A stretch of 48,163 nucleotides of DNA from positions 88,867,863 through 88,916,025 of the forward strand of contig CM044499.1 of NCBI GenBank assembly GCA_024364805.1, read 5' to 3'. The first letter of the stretch is position 1. Each line of letters opens with the position of its first letter. Positions 1 to 11,345 of this stretch are shown piece by piece. The position numbers and the translations under genes are program-made. This stretch comes from Euprymna scolopes. Its lineage: Eukaryota > Mollusca > Cephalopoda > Sepiida > Sepiolidae. The notes under the pieces are model-generated. The model worked only from the letters and a program-made list of their open reading frames with translations, ran no database searches and was not told the origin of the DNA.

Positions 1-746
1 TGTTTTTGGAATTAATTTTTGGTAGATCTTCATTTATTTTTGGAGGTTAAACGACGCTGGGTCACGTCGTAAAAAGATACTACAGATTCTTTGACTGCTT
101 CAAATTCAAACTTAAGTTTGAATTTGGAGCACACACTTTTCAAAACAAAAAGGCTCCCCCCCCTCAAAAAAAAGCAAATCGAAAAAGTCCCCCCTTAAAA
201 AAAAAATCGAAAATTTCCTTTATTTATAAAAATAAAATGCTAGTGAAAAAAGTGCCCTTACAAAAAATAAAAAAAAACAAACACACACGTTAATGTTTAT
301 AAACGTTATTTTTTTAAGTTCATAAAATCGTGGGTTTTCTTAGGACAGTCGGCAAAATAGTGCCCAAGTTACCTTTTTCCTTTCATTCGCGTTCTAGGTT
401 CGAGCCTGCCCACTGGCTAATTTTTTTTTTTTTTTTTTTTGTGATCGCACAAGCATTTGCTGCTATTTTTTTTAAAACAAAAGTTGTAATGATTTATTCT
501 TAATTATTTATTGGGGGTGGGGGGTTCTTTCCAGTGCTCAATATCCAGGGAATAGTTTCTCCTCTTTGTATCCCTTCTGCCGAAATATCTGATGGAGAAG
601 GTATCATGTACTTCTTTTGCTGGGCGATTACATTTACTTATTTTTATCCATTCTTTTAGTTTTGGAATTGTTGTGGGAGTATCCATGTTGCCCATAATGA
701 AAATGATTAGTATAGCAGGTGTGTTCCAAACGGAACTTCATGTCAA
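1..746. other. AT-rich non-coding stretch
   Basis: No gene is recognisable here. The stretch holds homopolymer runs (C-run near 157-170, T-run near 421-440) and short chance frames only. It may be the body of the Helitron whose 3' end follows at 747-774, but I could not find a matching 5' terminus. Confidence 0.5.
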
Positions 747-774
747 CCCAGGCAATACCGGGTACCCATGCTAG
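747..774 (+). mobile_element. Helitron 3' terminus
   Basis: The segment has a GC-rich hairpin (CCCAGGCAATACCGGG) followed about 10 bases later by CTAG and then a host T. A short hairpin before CTRR, with insertion between A and T, is the known 3' signature of Helitrons. Similar hairpin plus CTAG ends occur at 37241 and 38467 in the opposite orientation, which supports a family rather than chance. The 5' end was not found, so the element's length is unknown. Confidence 0.55.
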
Positions 775-1195
775 TATGTTTATATATTTGCATGTGCATG
801 ATTTACCAATTATTATGAATTTTGGAATAGAGCTGTTAGGTGAAAGGGTGTGTAATATGAACTATATTTAATTAAATTTAGTTTTATGCAAAGGTGGTAG
901 AGACCTCTGAATTTTGTGAAATTTTAACAATAACTATTAAACATTAATTGATAAATATTTCCCAAATTTCAGTTTATTTGGAGTATTTAAAAAAGATTTT
1001 AGGGAGTATAATATAGACACAACCTCTAATTTGAAAATTCAAGTATTTGCCTTAAATTTGATCCAGAGTCATTTGTCCCCAATTAAAAAAGATTCCCCAA
1101 ATTTCAATTTCTTCTCAATACTTCTTAGATTTTAAGCATTTTCTAGAATCAAAATTATTGGTCCCCCATAAGGGAGGGATTGAACCTAGTAATTC

Positions 1196-1475
1196 ACTCC
1201 CATTCATTCATTTGTCCATTGGTTTGTTCACACTGTTCTTAATAACCACACCTTGGATTAAAAATTTTTTACACAAACATTAGTCATGATGAAAGAAAAT
1301 ATTTTTGCCAGAACGGAATGGATTATCAGTTATATATATTGCCCCGAAATTGTTCATCCATTTGTTCGTCCATTCATTATTTGTTTGCACTCAAATAACC
1401 ACACCTTGGAATTTTTTGAAATTTTGCACAAACATTAGTCATGGTGAAAGTAAATTTTTCAGTTGTGGAAGTTTC
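1196..1475. repeat. Tandem duplication, period about 155 bp
   Basis: Two adjacent copies share the stretches AACCACACCTTGGA and CACAAACATTAGTCATG. Corresponding positions are about 155 bases apart (near 1278 and 1433). The copies have diverged by substitutions and small indels. No coding function is seen. Confidence 0.6.
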
Positions 1476-1544
1476 AGTTGTGCTCAACTTGTGTAACAGA
1501 TTTTGAATATTCTATGGGATGCGCCATTGACATCCTGACTCGAG

Positions 1545-4500
1545 ATATGCTCATTCTGAGTACTGAACTCTATGTTACCACAATGGCTCTCAGATTAGCA
1601 AGCCTGAATATCAAAGAGTAAGGGATGTCTTTCGTAAACTTCAAGTTGCACACAACCTTGATTGCTTTGGTGTGGATATTTATGTCGGCAGAAGACTCAC
1701 TTTATTCCATCTGATTATCATGGTGAGCTGGTTAGACTTTCAACTATATTTAACACATTTTCATGTAAGATCTGGGGGGGGGGGCGGTCCTGGTTAATTA
1801 AGCAGAGTTTGATTGCATCGTGTGAGCCAGTATTTGTAAATCCAGAGGGAAGGCTGTGCGTTTTGGATGTTACCATAAATAATGTGGCATTTTGACTTAT
1901 TGGGACTTGGCCAATCACCAAGTTGAGCTGTGCTCTTTTTTCAGCAGATTGAGCTTTTCATGAATTCATCTCAGATAATTCTAGCTGGGGACTGCGGTCC
2001 TGGATTCCGATTTAGATTACAGGGGTAACTCTTCAATGGTTACAAACATAAACAGAGATGTAAAACCTTTTCAGGATTTTATCGATAAGTTTGAACTTGT
2101 CGATAAGTTTCAAAATGAAAACTCTATGACATAGTATGGACATCGACAGATAGACACGACTCCAATTTGGTGTGACTTTTGAGTTACATTGATTGGTTCT
2201 AAATTAGGCAAGTAAACACAGGAATTTTAGATTGTTCAATTTTCCACAATATAGTTTATTCAGAGGACAGTCTTGTCCAGGTCTGGGTAAACTTAGATAG
2301 CATTAAACCTAGGACATCTGGGTACTGGAAGTTCAACATGTTGTTCGATCTGGAGAACTACCGGGAACAACTTTTACTAACCATAAAGAGAGAACTGATG
2401 GATGCTACAATTGGGTATAAGTGGAAATTTTAAAAAAGTAATTAGATCCTTCACTGCCAATTATAGTTGCCAACTCAATCTAAGTTCTAGCGCAGTGAAA
2501 GTGACACTACAAACTAGGCTAGATCAGGCAGTGGAGACAGGAGATACTATAATTAAGACTGAATTTGGATAACAGAGAAGATCAAGGAATTTTAATTAGG
2601 GCTACGTTAAAGAGGATGCCAAATGAAGCAACAAATATGGTCACTTCATTGTATACAGAGGAGTGACGACAGTCTACTGATCGACACATCGCCAGTCACA
2701 TTGCAGAACGAATGTACCGTAACTACAAACAATAGGATCTTAGAAGGTTTTCACACTCATTTTCAGGATCGCTTTACCAGGGAGCCCAGTCTGACAATGG
2801 CTCAGTCCGATACATATTTAGCCGACTTTTCCCATCTTATGGTGACCAAAGTGGCTGGGTTTAAAGGTTACATAAAAGAGGAAAAAGTCCTGGATTTCCT
2901 GAAACAGGTTGGGCTGGACAGAACTTCTAGAATCGATGATCTACCTTATGAATTATATCTGAGGCTGTCATCCATTTTTATTCCTTTTCTGGCCATAATA
3001 TAAAACCTATAGTTTAGGAACGGGTTCATTTCGCAGGGGATCATTGAATTGCTATGCAAGAATAAAAATGGTTGGGATGGTATATGTAACTTAACGATGT
3101 TAAATAACAGAGTTAAATATTTTAGCAAATTATCTTGTCTTGCATTATCTTATAAACCCTTAACAGACTTGTTCTGTTAATGATCAGATGATCCAGGATA
3201 ACTTGCACATGATAGGCTTGATCATAGAAAAAGTCAACATTGAAGATTAGTCTGACACTTTAAATCGTTATCTAGAGACTGTTCTCTCCTGAATTCGCCT
3301 CTTATATGCAGAACCCGTTTTATTAGTAGAGATGAATAGTGTGAGGTTAAAGCCTTTCAATTCATCAGGGTTGTTAGCTCTCACCGATGCTTTAAGCGCT
3401 TGTATTGGAACCTTCCATTGCTGGCTTAGAGTGAATCCAGTCAGTTATGGTATTATTTTGTCCCATGCTTGCACCACAATTAAGTACTCTGCCTATGCTG
3501 ATGATGTAACTGTACTTGTAATGAGCAATGCCAAAACAACATGGAAATAAAACAATATGAACAGGTGACAGAGGTTAAAATTAACTGAGACAAGTCCGTG
3601 GGCTTACATATTGGACAGATGGGTCTTACAAGATACCCAACGTCTAGTTTGGTCTTGAACTTAAGTTAGAGAAAAATTGATCAGGAGTATTCGAAGCGAT
3701 TTAGACCACATCCTATCTGTGGTCTTTGAGAAATCTTACTCTGAATGGTCGAGCAGAGGTGTGGAATTTGCACTTTTATCTTCTTATCCTTTAACGTCTA
3801 TTAGCATTTCCACTCCAGGAAGCCTCATCTAATGTATGATCTTTTCAAGTTCTTGCGGAAAAGCAAGCCATAGTTCATTAGGAGATCTGTTATCTACATC
3901 CATCTGAAGGTGGTTTGGGTATACCAAACACTGACATACGCTTTGCCTAACTTACCTGAACCGAATGTGTATAGCATATGAGAAAATGGTGAATTCATAA
4001 AGAAGACACCCAGAAAGATTTTTCGTCTTTGAAAAGTGTGCACTCAGCTGAGGGAAGAGCACGCAGGTTTTTCCAAAATAAGTGCTCCTCTTATTGCGAA
4101 GCTTCTTTTATGGGTGACACTCGAGCTGATATTTAGAAGTGCCTTCTAGGTTGGCAAAAGACTCTATGCAGCAAGCCTTATAGAGACACAGAGTTGTGTC
4201 AAATGCAGAGACTAGGAGGAAAATCTCGATCATGCTTTCTTCCACTGTCCTATTGTATGTTCATAGTGTGACTTACTTGAAGGTTTGGATGTTAAAAAGA
4301 CATCCTGGAGTTGATTTCGACATGTTGCAATTGGGCACTAAGTATGAAAATAGAGGAATGTCATGTTTTTCTTTGCTGCTAGCTGTTGTAAGAGGTGTGA
4401 TTTGGTCGACACAGTAGAAGGAACTTAAGTCTCCAGCTTGTTTTCATTTTCAAAGACTGCTTGAAAAATGCGTATTAAACTAGAGAAGGTGAAACTCTCT

Positions 4501-4580
4501 TAGCAAATTTCAATGAAAGCTGGATGAAAGTTTTGTGCTTGTGTTGAGTGAATGGTACTAATCTTGAGATATATTTGGAT
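1545..4580 (+). mobile_element. L1/Tx1-like LINE, decayed
   Basis: This is a decayed non-LTR retrotransposon. An ATG at 1583 opens a frame reading MALRLASLNI, a typical start for an apurinic-type endonuclease of this group. Around 1780-1890 the frame reads WLIKQSL and PEGRLCVLDVT, typical of the endonuclease core. At 2850-2980 the segment ending DDLPYELYLRL matches the entry to the reverse transcriptase domain. At 3493-3504 the motif YADDVTVLV is the catalytic RT box (motif C). Later traces near 4200-4420 resemble the C-terminal region. The whole is broken by many stops and frameshifts, so it is inactive. Its length (about 3 kb) is close to a full ORF2. No clear target duplication or poly(A) tail was found. 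The closest group looks like Tx1/L1 by motif wording; an I- or R1-group assignment is possible. Confidence 0.7.
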
Positions 4581-4793
4581 GTAACTTAGATTCAGAATTT
4601 GGCCAGACCAAATCATGACTAATCATTGAAGTGGTTAGGCTAGAGTAGGCTAGTTTTAAGTTTTTCCTTTTTTAACTTAGCTAGAGTATGCATGACGTCA
4701 TATTACTCTCCCATTCTTTATTTTGTCCTTTTTCATCCTGTGATTTTTTTGTCCCCTATTTTTGGTTTGATAATCTCTGTTTCCAACACCAGG

Positions 4794-6505
4794 TTTTTTT
4801 TTTTTTTAGTTTTTTTTATTACATTTTCACCCCAAACAAGGCATATTGCTACTTTGTTGCAGGGGGCTACTATTAGGGACATAAGCATCAGGGGTACTGT
4901 GAGGGAAGTTGGGCAGCAAGATGTCGGTACACGTTACACTTGAACTTCTGCGTGTCAGTACAGTCGGAGAAGCAGGGACCCGGAAGGGAATTCCAAAGTC
5001 TAGCTGTTTTGAGGAAGAAACTACTGGAGTAGAAGGCTCTCTTGCATCTAGGGATCTCTACTGTGAAGGGGTGGGATTTAGCTGCTTGTCGGGTTTGTCG
5101 GAGGTATTTACGTTGAGGGGGCACAAGTGCTTGCAGTTCATCAGAGCATTCACCGTTAAAGTACTTGTAGAACAGGCAGAGGGATGCAACATTTTGTCGA
5201 TGTGACAGAGGCTTAAGTTTAGCTGACAGTTCAGGACCTATCAGATTGGCGACTCTCTTTTGAACCCTGTCTAGGAGTGAGAGACTAGTGGCAGATGCAC
5301 CAGCCCAAATATGACAACAATACTCCATACATGGGCGAATGGTGGCCTTATAGAGGTATAGGATACTTTCAGACGTTAATAGCTTTCTAGCACGGTAGAG
5401 AGAACCCACCTTTTTCGCAGCGGTCCTAGCAATGTTCTCAATGTAATTGTTCCAATTCATGTTTCCTGTGAACGTTAGGCTGAGAAGTTTAAAAGATGTA
5501 CTTTCAGATAAAGAGTCTTCGGCCATTGCTATTGGCGGTAGGGAAGGTTTCTTGTAATTATTGAAGGAAACAAGTTTAGTCTTGGCAGCATTGAAGGTGA
5601 CCATCCATTTTTGTCCCCATTCCACTACAGATCGGAGGTCTTCCTCTAGTGTTTCTGCCATTTCTTTAGATGTGTGTTCATTTGTTTTCCTGTCGTGTCT
5701 GTTATAGAGCGTTGTGTCGTCAGCATACATACCCATCTCACAGACAATTTTGTCAGGGAGGTAATTAATGAATATTAGGAATAACAGAGATCCAAGGATT
5801 GACTCCTGAGGCACTCCCGCATTTATATCATATTGTTTAGATGTACAACCGTCAAGGACAACCTGGACTTTTCTCTTATCTAAGAAGGATCTAATTATGT
5901 TATGTATTCTTCTAGTGATGCCGTATGATCTGATTTTCTTGAGAAGACCCTCATGCCATACCCTGTCAAAAGCCTTAGATATATCTAGAGCTACCGCTCT
6001 ACCCCTCCCCCCCGCTTTGTCCAGTGACTGGTATATATGTTCAGAGATTACAGTTAGGATGTCTGCTGTGGAACGGGCTTGCCTAAATCCATATTGTTGG
6101 CTAGTCAGAAGTTTAGCATCTGTAAGGTGATGGACTAGAGTTTTGTTAATTATGGTCTCAAATATTTTGGCGAAAAGTGGGAGGAGGCTAATGGGGCGGT
6201 AATTTACTGGGTCAGTTCTTCCGCCAGAATTCTTGAAAACTGGCACTATGGAAGCAGTTTTCCAGCAGGCAGGAAAGCAAGATTCATTAAGGTATTTGTT
6301 ATAAAGTTTGGAGAGAACTGGAGCGACTTCTGCGGCGCACATTTTTAATAGCACAGCCGGGATGAGATCAGGTCCACATGCTTTTGCAGTGTTAACCTTT
6401 TTTATGATAGCATGCACCTGAGCAGGGGTGATTTTCAGATCGTCTAGTGAGGCATCGGTTGCACAAAAATTAATTTTATCATCGATATTGGCGTATTTCT
6501 GATAT
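4794..6505 (-). mobile_element. CR1-like LINE, 5'-truncated copy
   Basis: This minus-strand copy begins at a T-run at 4794-4807 (its A tail), has a short 3' UTR, then the ORF2 3' half, and stops abruptly near 6505 in an AT-rich stretch. The frame stays open to the truncation point, so the copy is young compared with its relatives at 22.5 and 25.1 kb. Fragments at 14309-14810 and 41020-41718 are related, but from a different subfamily. It sits about 0.9 kb upstream of the ADPGK start, in the opposite orientation. Confidence 0.85.
4888..6417 (-). CDS. LINE reverse transcriptase (ORF2, C-terminal part)
   Basis: An open frame of 509 codons with no interruption. It continues upstream without a stop to about 6505, so the listed start (a GTG) is only an internal codon of a 5'-truncated ORF2. 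RT motifs appear in order: NYRPISLLP (residues 72-80), motif A ALDISKAFDRV (143-153), motif B GVPQESILGS (201-210) and motif C YADD (231-234). A C-terminal domain follows with RPCMEYCCHIWAG, SHRQNVASLCLFYKYF and TARLWNSLPG, the hallmark tail of CR1/jockey-type ORF2. Motif B normally reads PQGS; here E replaces the glycine, which may weaken the enzyme. The endonuclease domain is absent. The product would be a reverse transcriptase fragment, not a host protein. Confidence 0.85.
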   Translation of the reverse strand: MHAIIKKVNTAKACGPDLIPAVLLKMCAAEVAPVLSKLYNKYLNESCFPACWKTASIVPVFKNSGGRTDPVNYRPISLLPLFAKIFETIINKTLVHHLTDAKLLTSQQYGFRQARSTADILTVISEHIYQSLDKAGGRGRAVALDISKAFDRVWHEGLLKKIRSYGITRRIHNIIRSFLDKRKVQVVLDGCTSKQYDINAGVPQESILGSLLFLIFINYLPDKIVCEMGMYADDTTLYNRHDRKTNEHTSKEMAETLEEDLRSVVEWGQKWMVTFNAAKTKLVSFNNYKKPSLPPIAMAEDSLSESTSFKLLSLTFTGNMNWNNYIENIARTAAKKVGSLYRARKLLTSESILYLYKATIRPCMEYCCHIWAGASATSLSLLDRVQKRVANLIGPELSAKLKPLSHRQNVASLCLFYKYFNGECSDELQALVPPQRKYLRQTRQAAKSHPFTVEIPRCKRAFYSSSFFLKTARLWNSLPGPCFSDCTDTQKFKCNVYRHLAAQLPSQYP

Positions 6506-7293
6506 TTTTTTTATTAAATATAAACTAAAAATAAAAGTATATCTATACATAAATAAACTTTAAAGAATAAAAAAATAAAATAATTAACCTTTTGTCTGAT
6601 TGAGCTAAAACTTTTGGTTATTTGAAGCCGCCATAAAAAAAAAGAAATAAAAGAATTGCCATCTGTTAGCATAGCTAGAAAGCAATCGTTCGTTTTGGAA
6701 ATTAGAAGAGCATCGTCCCCCTCCTCCCGCTCCGGGCAGCTATACTCTGGTAAGTTGGCCCGTTATATCCTACATATTTTTTAATTTAATTTTTCAAGTT
6801 GAATCCAATTTTTGCGATGCGTTAGTTTATTAACGATGAAGATACAGAACAGTAAAGAATGGATTTCTACATAACACCGTTGTTCCAACGTGGTTCGTGT
6901 TCTGCATAAGTGCCGAAGCATGTTAAGGTCCTTTCCTGATCCTAGTGAACTTGAAGAAAGAATCTGATGAACTTTAATTATCCTTCTAGTAATAGGGAGT
7001 ACCTGAACAGATAAAAACCAAGTGTATTAAGTTTTGCAGGCCTATCTAATCACTTGAAAGTATTCACAAAACCTACAAAATAAAGAGTGTACACAACTTT
7101 GACATGTCACCGAAAGAAAAAACTAGCCGTAAAAAATGGCTGCCTAATTTGGAAGCTAACATGTTCAATATAATCAGTAATGCATGAGAAGATGATTTTA
7201 GGACCAACAGTAATCACACACCATTTTGATAATGATACAAGGGTAGTATATTTTGTAGGAAATTATTTTTGAATGACACCGATAATTTAAAAC
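6506..7293. other. Upstream region of ADPGK, no gene seen
   Basis: AT-rich sequence between the LINE and the glucokinase start. One GC-richer patch at about 6715-6760 ends in CTG|GTAAGT, a consensus splice donor, which could mark an untranslated upstream exon; this is not established. No coding frame or repeat was recognised. Confidence 0.4.
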
Positions 7294-7320
7294 AGCGGAA
7301 GTAATGACCTCAGCGGAAGT
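7294..7320 (+). promoter_or_regulatory. Paired ETS-like motifs before ADPGK
   Basis: The nonamer AGCGGAAGT occurs twice (7294-7302 and 7312-7320), 18 bases apart, ending 62 bases before the ATG. GGAA cores in this context are known binding sites of ETS/GABP factors and are common near start sites of housekeeping genes. No TATA box is evident. The role is inferred from motif and position only. Confidence 0.35.
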
Positions 7321-7382
7321 GACCTAGACAGACATGAAATACGTCTGCACGAAGTTCGCTCGTAGATGCTGAGACAACAAAA

Positions 7383-7666
7383 ATGAGTGCAAAACTATAT
7401 TTTGTGTCGTTTTTAATTGTTATTGTGGCCTGTATATGCACGCTTTGGTTATCGAAACCAGAACTGAGTAATATTGATCTGCACAAGGCCAACCAATATT
7501 TAGAAAAGATAAAAAAACTTTATTCCGACTCATTTTCTTCGCATATAACCGAAGATGGTGATGTCACGGTTGATGACAACTCAACCAAAGACGAAGAAAG
7601 CATTATTGCCGCATGGAATAATTTTATTAAGCCTCCAGCGACACAATTCAAACGGATCTCGGTCGG
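7383..7666 (+). CDS. ADPGK: ADP-dependent glucokinase, exon 1
   Basis: This exon encodes the first 94 residues plus two bases of the next codon. ADPGK phosphorylates glucose using ADP; in animals it is an endoplasmic-reticulum protein of the ribokinase fold. Residues 1-24 form a hydrophobic segment (YFVSFLIVIVACICTLWL) that fits the family's N-terminal anchor. A low-conservation acidic linker follows. Residues from about 78, IIAAWNNFIKPP...FKRISVG, match the entry of the kinase domain in vertebrate ADPGK (AAWDALI...WRRVAVG). The ATG has a good context (ACAAAAATGA). The coding stops at G|GTATGA, a good donor, leaving phase 2; exon 2 supplies the missing base as A (GGA, Gly) and then INSCVDL, parallel to VNACVDV in human. 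The frame also stays open for about 18 codons past the donor, but without family similarity. Confidence 0.88.
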
Positions 7667-7720
7667 GTATGAACTTGGTTATTTATCTTTTCATCATTTT
7701 TCAGGTGAAATTTATTTTTA

Positions 7721-8659
7721 GCGACAAAAATAAATTGCGCCGTGTTTTCGTAACGTTGCTTGTCCAATGTTTAGGCAAACAAAATGAACTCTTAAACACG
7801 TGGCCGGTTTCAAGGTGTTTGATTTGTTGTCTAATTGAAAATTATACACAAAGAATTAGACAATTAAAACTTTATTTTTTTATTAAGTGAAACGAAATTA
7901 AAATCTAGATTGCTTCAAGTTTACATAAATTGCTTGAATTTAAAATATTCGAACTGCGCTACAAACTGTCACAATAGTTGACCCCCCCCTCCAAAAAAAA
8001 AAAAAACAACTTTTTTGTTGCACTTCTTCGGTGCGAGTGTGAAAATGTATTACCTTTAAGTAATGTTTACCCCCCCCCCCACGTTTTAAAATCCTAAATC
8101 AGGCAAAAACTTAAAACTATGACTTTTTCGCCAGTTTTAAGGCTTCAAAATGACTATAGATTAAAAGGGCGAAATAAAACTTTAACGGTCCCGTAGACTA
8201 TAAATTGACATTTAACGGTCTTACTTTATTTAATTTTTTTTGGACTGGAAGTTAAGGTTAACGAAGGATTTGTTTTTTATTGGCTTTAATTAAATTTAAT
8301 TCTTTAAATCGATTTCAAAATCAGTCATGGTAAATGTTAAAGTCATAAGACGCACATGCCATTCCTTAACTTTGCCACTAACCCTAAATTTGAATGACAA
8401 TACGAAATAACAATCGTAGGCATTTTTAACAAGAACCTACGAAACAGAAAAGTGGCGGAAAAAATAAATAAAAACATATACAACGAATGTTACCAAAGGC
8501 AAGAAAAGTTAATCTTCTAGATAAGTTTGTTTTTGTGTTTTAACTTATTTTAAAGTGTTTATTTACTTGTAAACAAAAGTAGTGTTAAGTTAGAACGCAA
8601 AAAAAAAAAAAAAAAAAAAAAATGTGGGTCTTGTTATAACTGTGTCGGTCCTCGATACT
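7721..8659. other. Intron sequence without recognised features
   Basis: Low-complexity AT-rich DNA with C-runs near 7981-7988 and 8071-8080 and an A-run at 8600-8622. Nothing coding or repetitive was recognised apart from these. Confidence 0.5.
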
Positions 8660-8770
8660 CCTAAAAATCGAAAATTAAATAAAATATTGTTAGAAACATA
8701 TCCGATAAATGTAATCGTGCAAAAATGTGACGTTCTACCAGTATTTTGTTTAATTTTAAATTCTTGTGCG
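8660..8770. repeat. Dispersed repeat, copy A
   Basis: This segment contains AATCGAAAATTAAATAAAAT and a spaced GCCAGTATTTT-like part, and lines up with 22195-22300 in the same orientation. In the second copy the two ends are inverted complements (AATCGAAAATTAAATAAAAT against ATTTTATTTAGTTTTCGATG), which suggests a small foldback element. A short frame through the region is not supported as a gene. Confidence 0.5.
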
Positions 8771-9566
8771 ATTATCGAGGGTCGACATGACAGTGACTTC
8801 GTTTTAACTTTTTGTTTCGAAGTAAATAATCGCTTTAAAAATTGACACGCACAAAAATTGTCCAGGTAGAGAGAAACTTATGTTGCCTTTTGTAATTTAT
8901 TTGTTGTATATTTCTTTTTTTTTTCTCACCGGTTTTTTCTTTATAGAGTCAACCTTTTGTTCGCGGCCGTTCAGGTTTTAAAGATCAGAACAAGATTATC
9001 ACAAAATGAGAAATATATAGAATTAAGACGAGTTGTAGATTTTTTTTTTTAAATCTACTACCGCAATAAAAAAAATTCTAATGTCTGTTTTTTCGATTAC
9101 ATCGTATTCGACAATCGAAGATATGGTGCTAAGCATTGGTGCTTACACAAAGAGAGGCGACAGATCGATTTTATTAAATATGCTTTTGTATAGTACCGAA
9201 AATAATTTTGAAGTCTTTAAATTGAATTGGCGGGGAGAAAATACTTTTTGGTTTCAGTCAACATTTTAAATGTAGGTATTACTAATGGACACAAGTTTTA
9301 CGTAAACTTTGTCGTACGAAGGAACTCAACTGCTTCTGCTTTATTGCTTTTTTTTTTTTTTTTTTTTTTTTAAATTTCAAATAATGATTTTAAACTAAGA
9401 AAAATCACGCTTTTGATTTTTTTTTTTTTTTCTTTTTTTAATTTGCTTTTAGACTTTGAGCTAGAGTTTCTGGATAAATATAGCTTTTACATTTATTTTA
9501 GAACAAACGAGAATTTTTTTTGACCCTGACATTAAAACCTATTATTACATCGATATATATATATAT

Positions 9567-9873
9567 TGGGACGATTAATCGGAACTTTTGGGGGTATCGG
9601 CATTTGAAAATGTGTGCCTATTTTCCAATGTCAAAAACGATTCCCTTAATTGTTTTTGTTTAAAAAAATTTTTTTTTTTTAATCTGATATTGTTTAAAAA
9701 ACAAACAAGCAAAAGTTTTACGTTTGAGAAAATACCTGCGCATTTTACGTGTGTTTTACGGTAATCGGGGGAAAATGGCAACTCTTATAGTTAAATATGT
9801 AGAAATTTATAAAGAATCGCAATCGGGAATTGTATCGGAATCGGAAAAAATATTGGAATCGTCCCATCATCAC
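9567..9873. mobile_element. MITE-like element with GGGACGATT ends
   Basis: The left end reads GGGACGATTAATCGGAA. The right end, read on the minus strand, gives GGGACGATTCCAATA preceded by AGTGATGAT. The interior repeats ATCGGAA-type words. Short inverted termini and no coding content suggest a non-autonomous DNA transposon; the termini resemble hAT relatives. A partial relative lies at 21357-21480. The exact borders are uncertain. Confidence 0.4.
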
Positions 9874-9879
9874 TAATAT

Positions 9880-10531
9880 ATCTCGAATTTACTTACGTTT
9901 GTGTTTGTGTCCTTTTTGTTTTTTCTTTTGTTTATTCTAATAATTAATCCATATTAACCACTGTTAATATGGATTTTATTGTAGCCTTTAATCTATAGTA
10001 ATCTTTTAATACCCCTACAAATATCAATTTCCACGATGATGACCCCTAACTTTAAAATTGTGACCTTGCCCTTGCACGTTTTTCTTTTTACAGCATAATT
10101 TGGCTTGTTCGCATGACATGTCGTTTATTTATCAATTCTGTTTGCACTCGACTCTGCGATGAAAGTAGGTGCCGCGAGTTGCACACTTTTAACAGTTGTG
10201 ACATATTTTAAACAGAATCGCACATTTATAAACAAAAGATCGATCGTTAATTTTGTTAAATCAAAACATTTCTTTTAAAAATTATTTCATGGCCGTAACA
10301 CAGCAGCTGCTTAGCATTACTGTCGACGCTCTGCAACTATTTAAAAGTTCTGTGCTTCTGTAGAATTTGAACCGATAAAAATGTAGTTCAGGGGACAGTT
10401 AAAGTTTTCGGAAAAGCAATATGCACCAGCCAAAGAATATAGATAAAATTAAATAAGTTCAAAAGTATTGAACTAAAAATCAATATATTTTTTAAAGTGC
10501 TCAATACAAAGCGATAGATATTAAAAATAAA

Positions 10532-10563
<32 letters not shown>

Positions 10564-11012
10564 AATTTCGGCGTTTCTACAGAATTAGGATGAGATTTTG
10601 TAGTCGATAAATGGAGTTTTCCGATTAAAAAAAAACAATGGTTTCAACTGATTTTTTTTTGTCAATTCTAATAAGTTACAATGTTAACTTCAAAATTATG
10701 CAGTCGAAATTACCTGAATATTACTGAATTATTAAACAAAACAACTTTGTGTTAACAGGTGAAAACTTTCTGCTATCTTGTTTAAATCAAAACGGAAAAT
10801 TAACTCCCTTTTTAACTCTCCTGTGTCTTACGATCGTTTTCATCAAATTTTATTTTATTTTCTTTAATAAATAATTTTCTACCTTATCGATTTTCGTAAT
10901 TTTTGGATATAATCATCTTAAAAATACGAGAAATATGTAGATACCAATGTTTTCATGTGAAATTCAGTATTATGATTTCCGAAATTTCGTTCTAATTGTG
11001 TAGAAACGCCAT
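9880..11012. other. Intron sequence, (TA)n at 10533-10557
   Basis: AT-rich DNA with no recognisable gene. It includes a (TA)n microsatellite at 10533-10557. TAATCCATATTAACCACTGTTAATATGGAT near 9942 forms a small palindrome around ATCCATATTAA. Confidence 0.45.
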
Positions 11013-11345
11013 AATTTCCCCCAAACCTGTGGCCTTGATGGAGGGGAGACTAAAACTTGCTGCTATGGTTTCAAATGATCTGAAATAACAGCAAGGGAAG
11101 ATTTAATTCCAAATATTTCTCATATCTCCCCTGTTTTGGAAATAGGATATGATTATGAGTATTTCCAGTATCATATAATCCTTATACGCTATGAAATTTA
11201 CTTTGTATGAAAACCAAAGAGGGGAGGTATAACATGACAAATATTTGGAATCAAGTCTCCCCTTGCTGTTATTTCAGATCATTTGAAACCATAGCAGCAA
11301 GTTTAATCTCCCTTCCATCAAAGTCAGAGGTTTTGGGGAAATATC
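11013..11345. mobile_element. Foldback element with long inverted arms
   Basis: The left arm (11013-11145) and right arm (about 11217-11345) are inverted complements over roughly 125 bases, including GCTGCTATGGTTTCAAATGA and its reverse complement. The spacer is about 70 bases. The arms are diverged but clearly related. A frame in the right arm is a by-product of the repeat. This fits a foldback or MITE-type element. Confidence 0.7.

Noticed and set aside
2623-3003. Frame of 126 codons as a host gene
   Set aside because: The sequence ending DDLPYELYLRL is the entry of a LINE reverse transcriptase, and other parts of the same LINE surround it.
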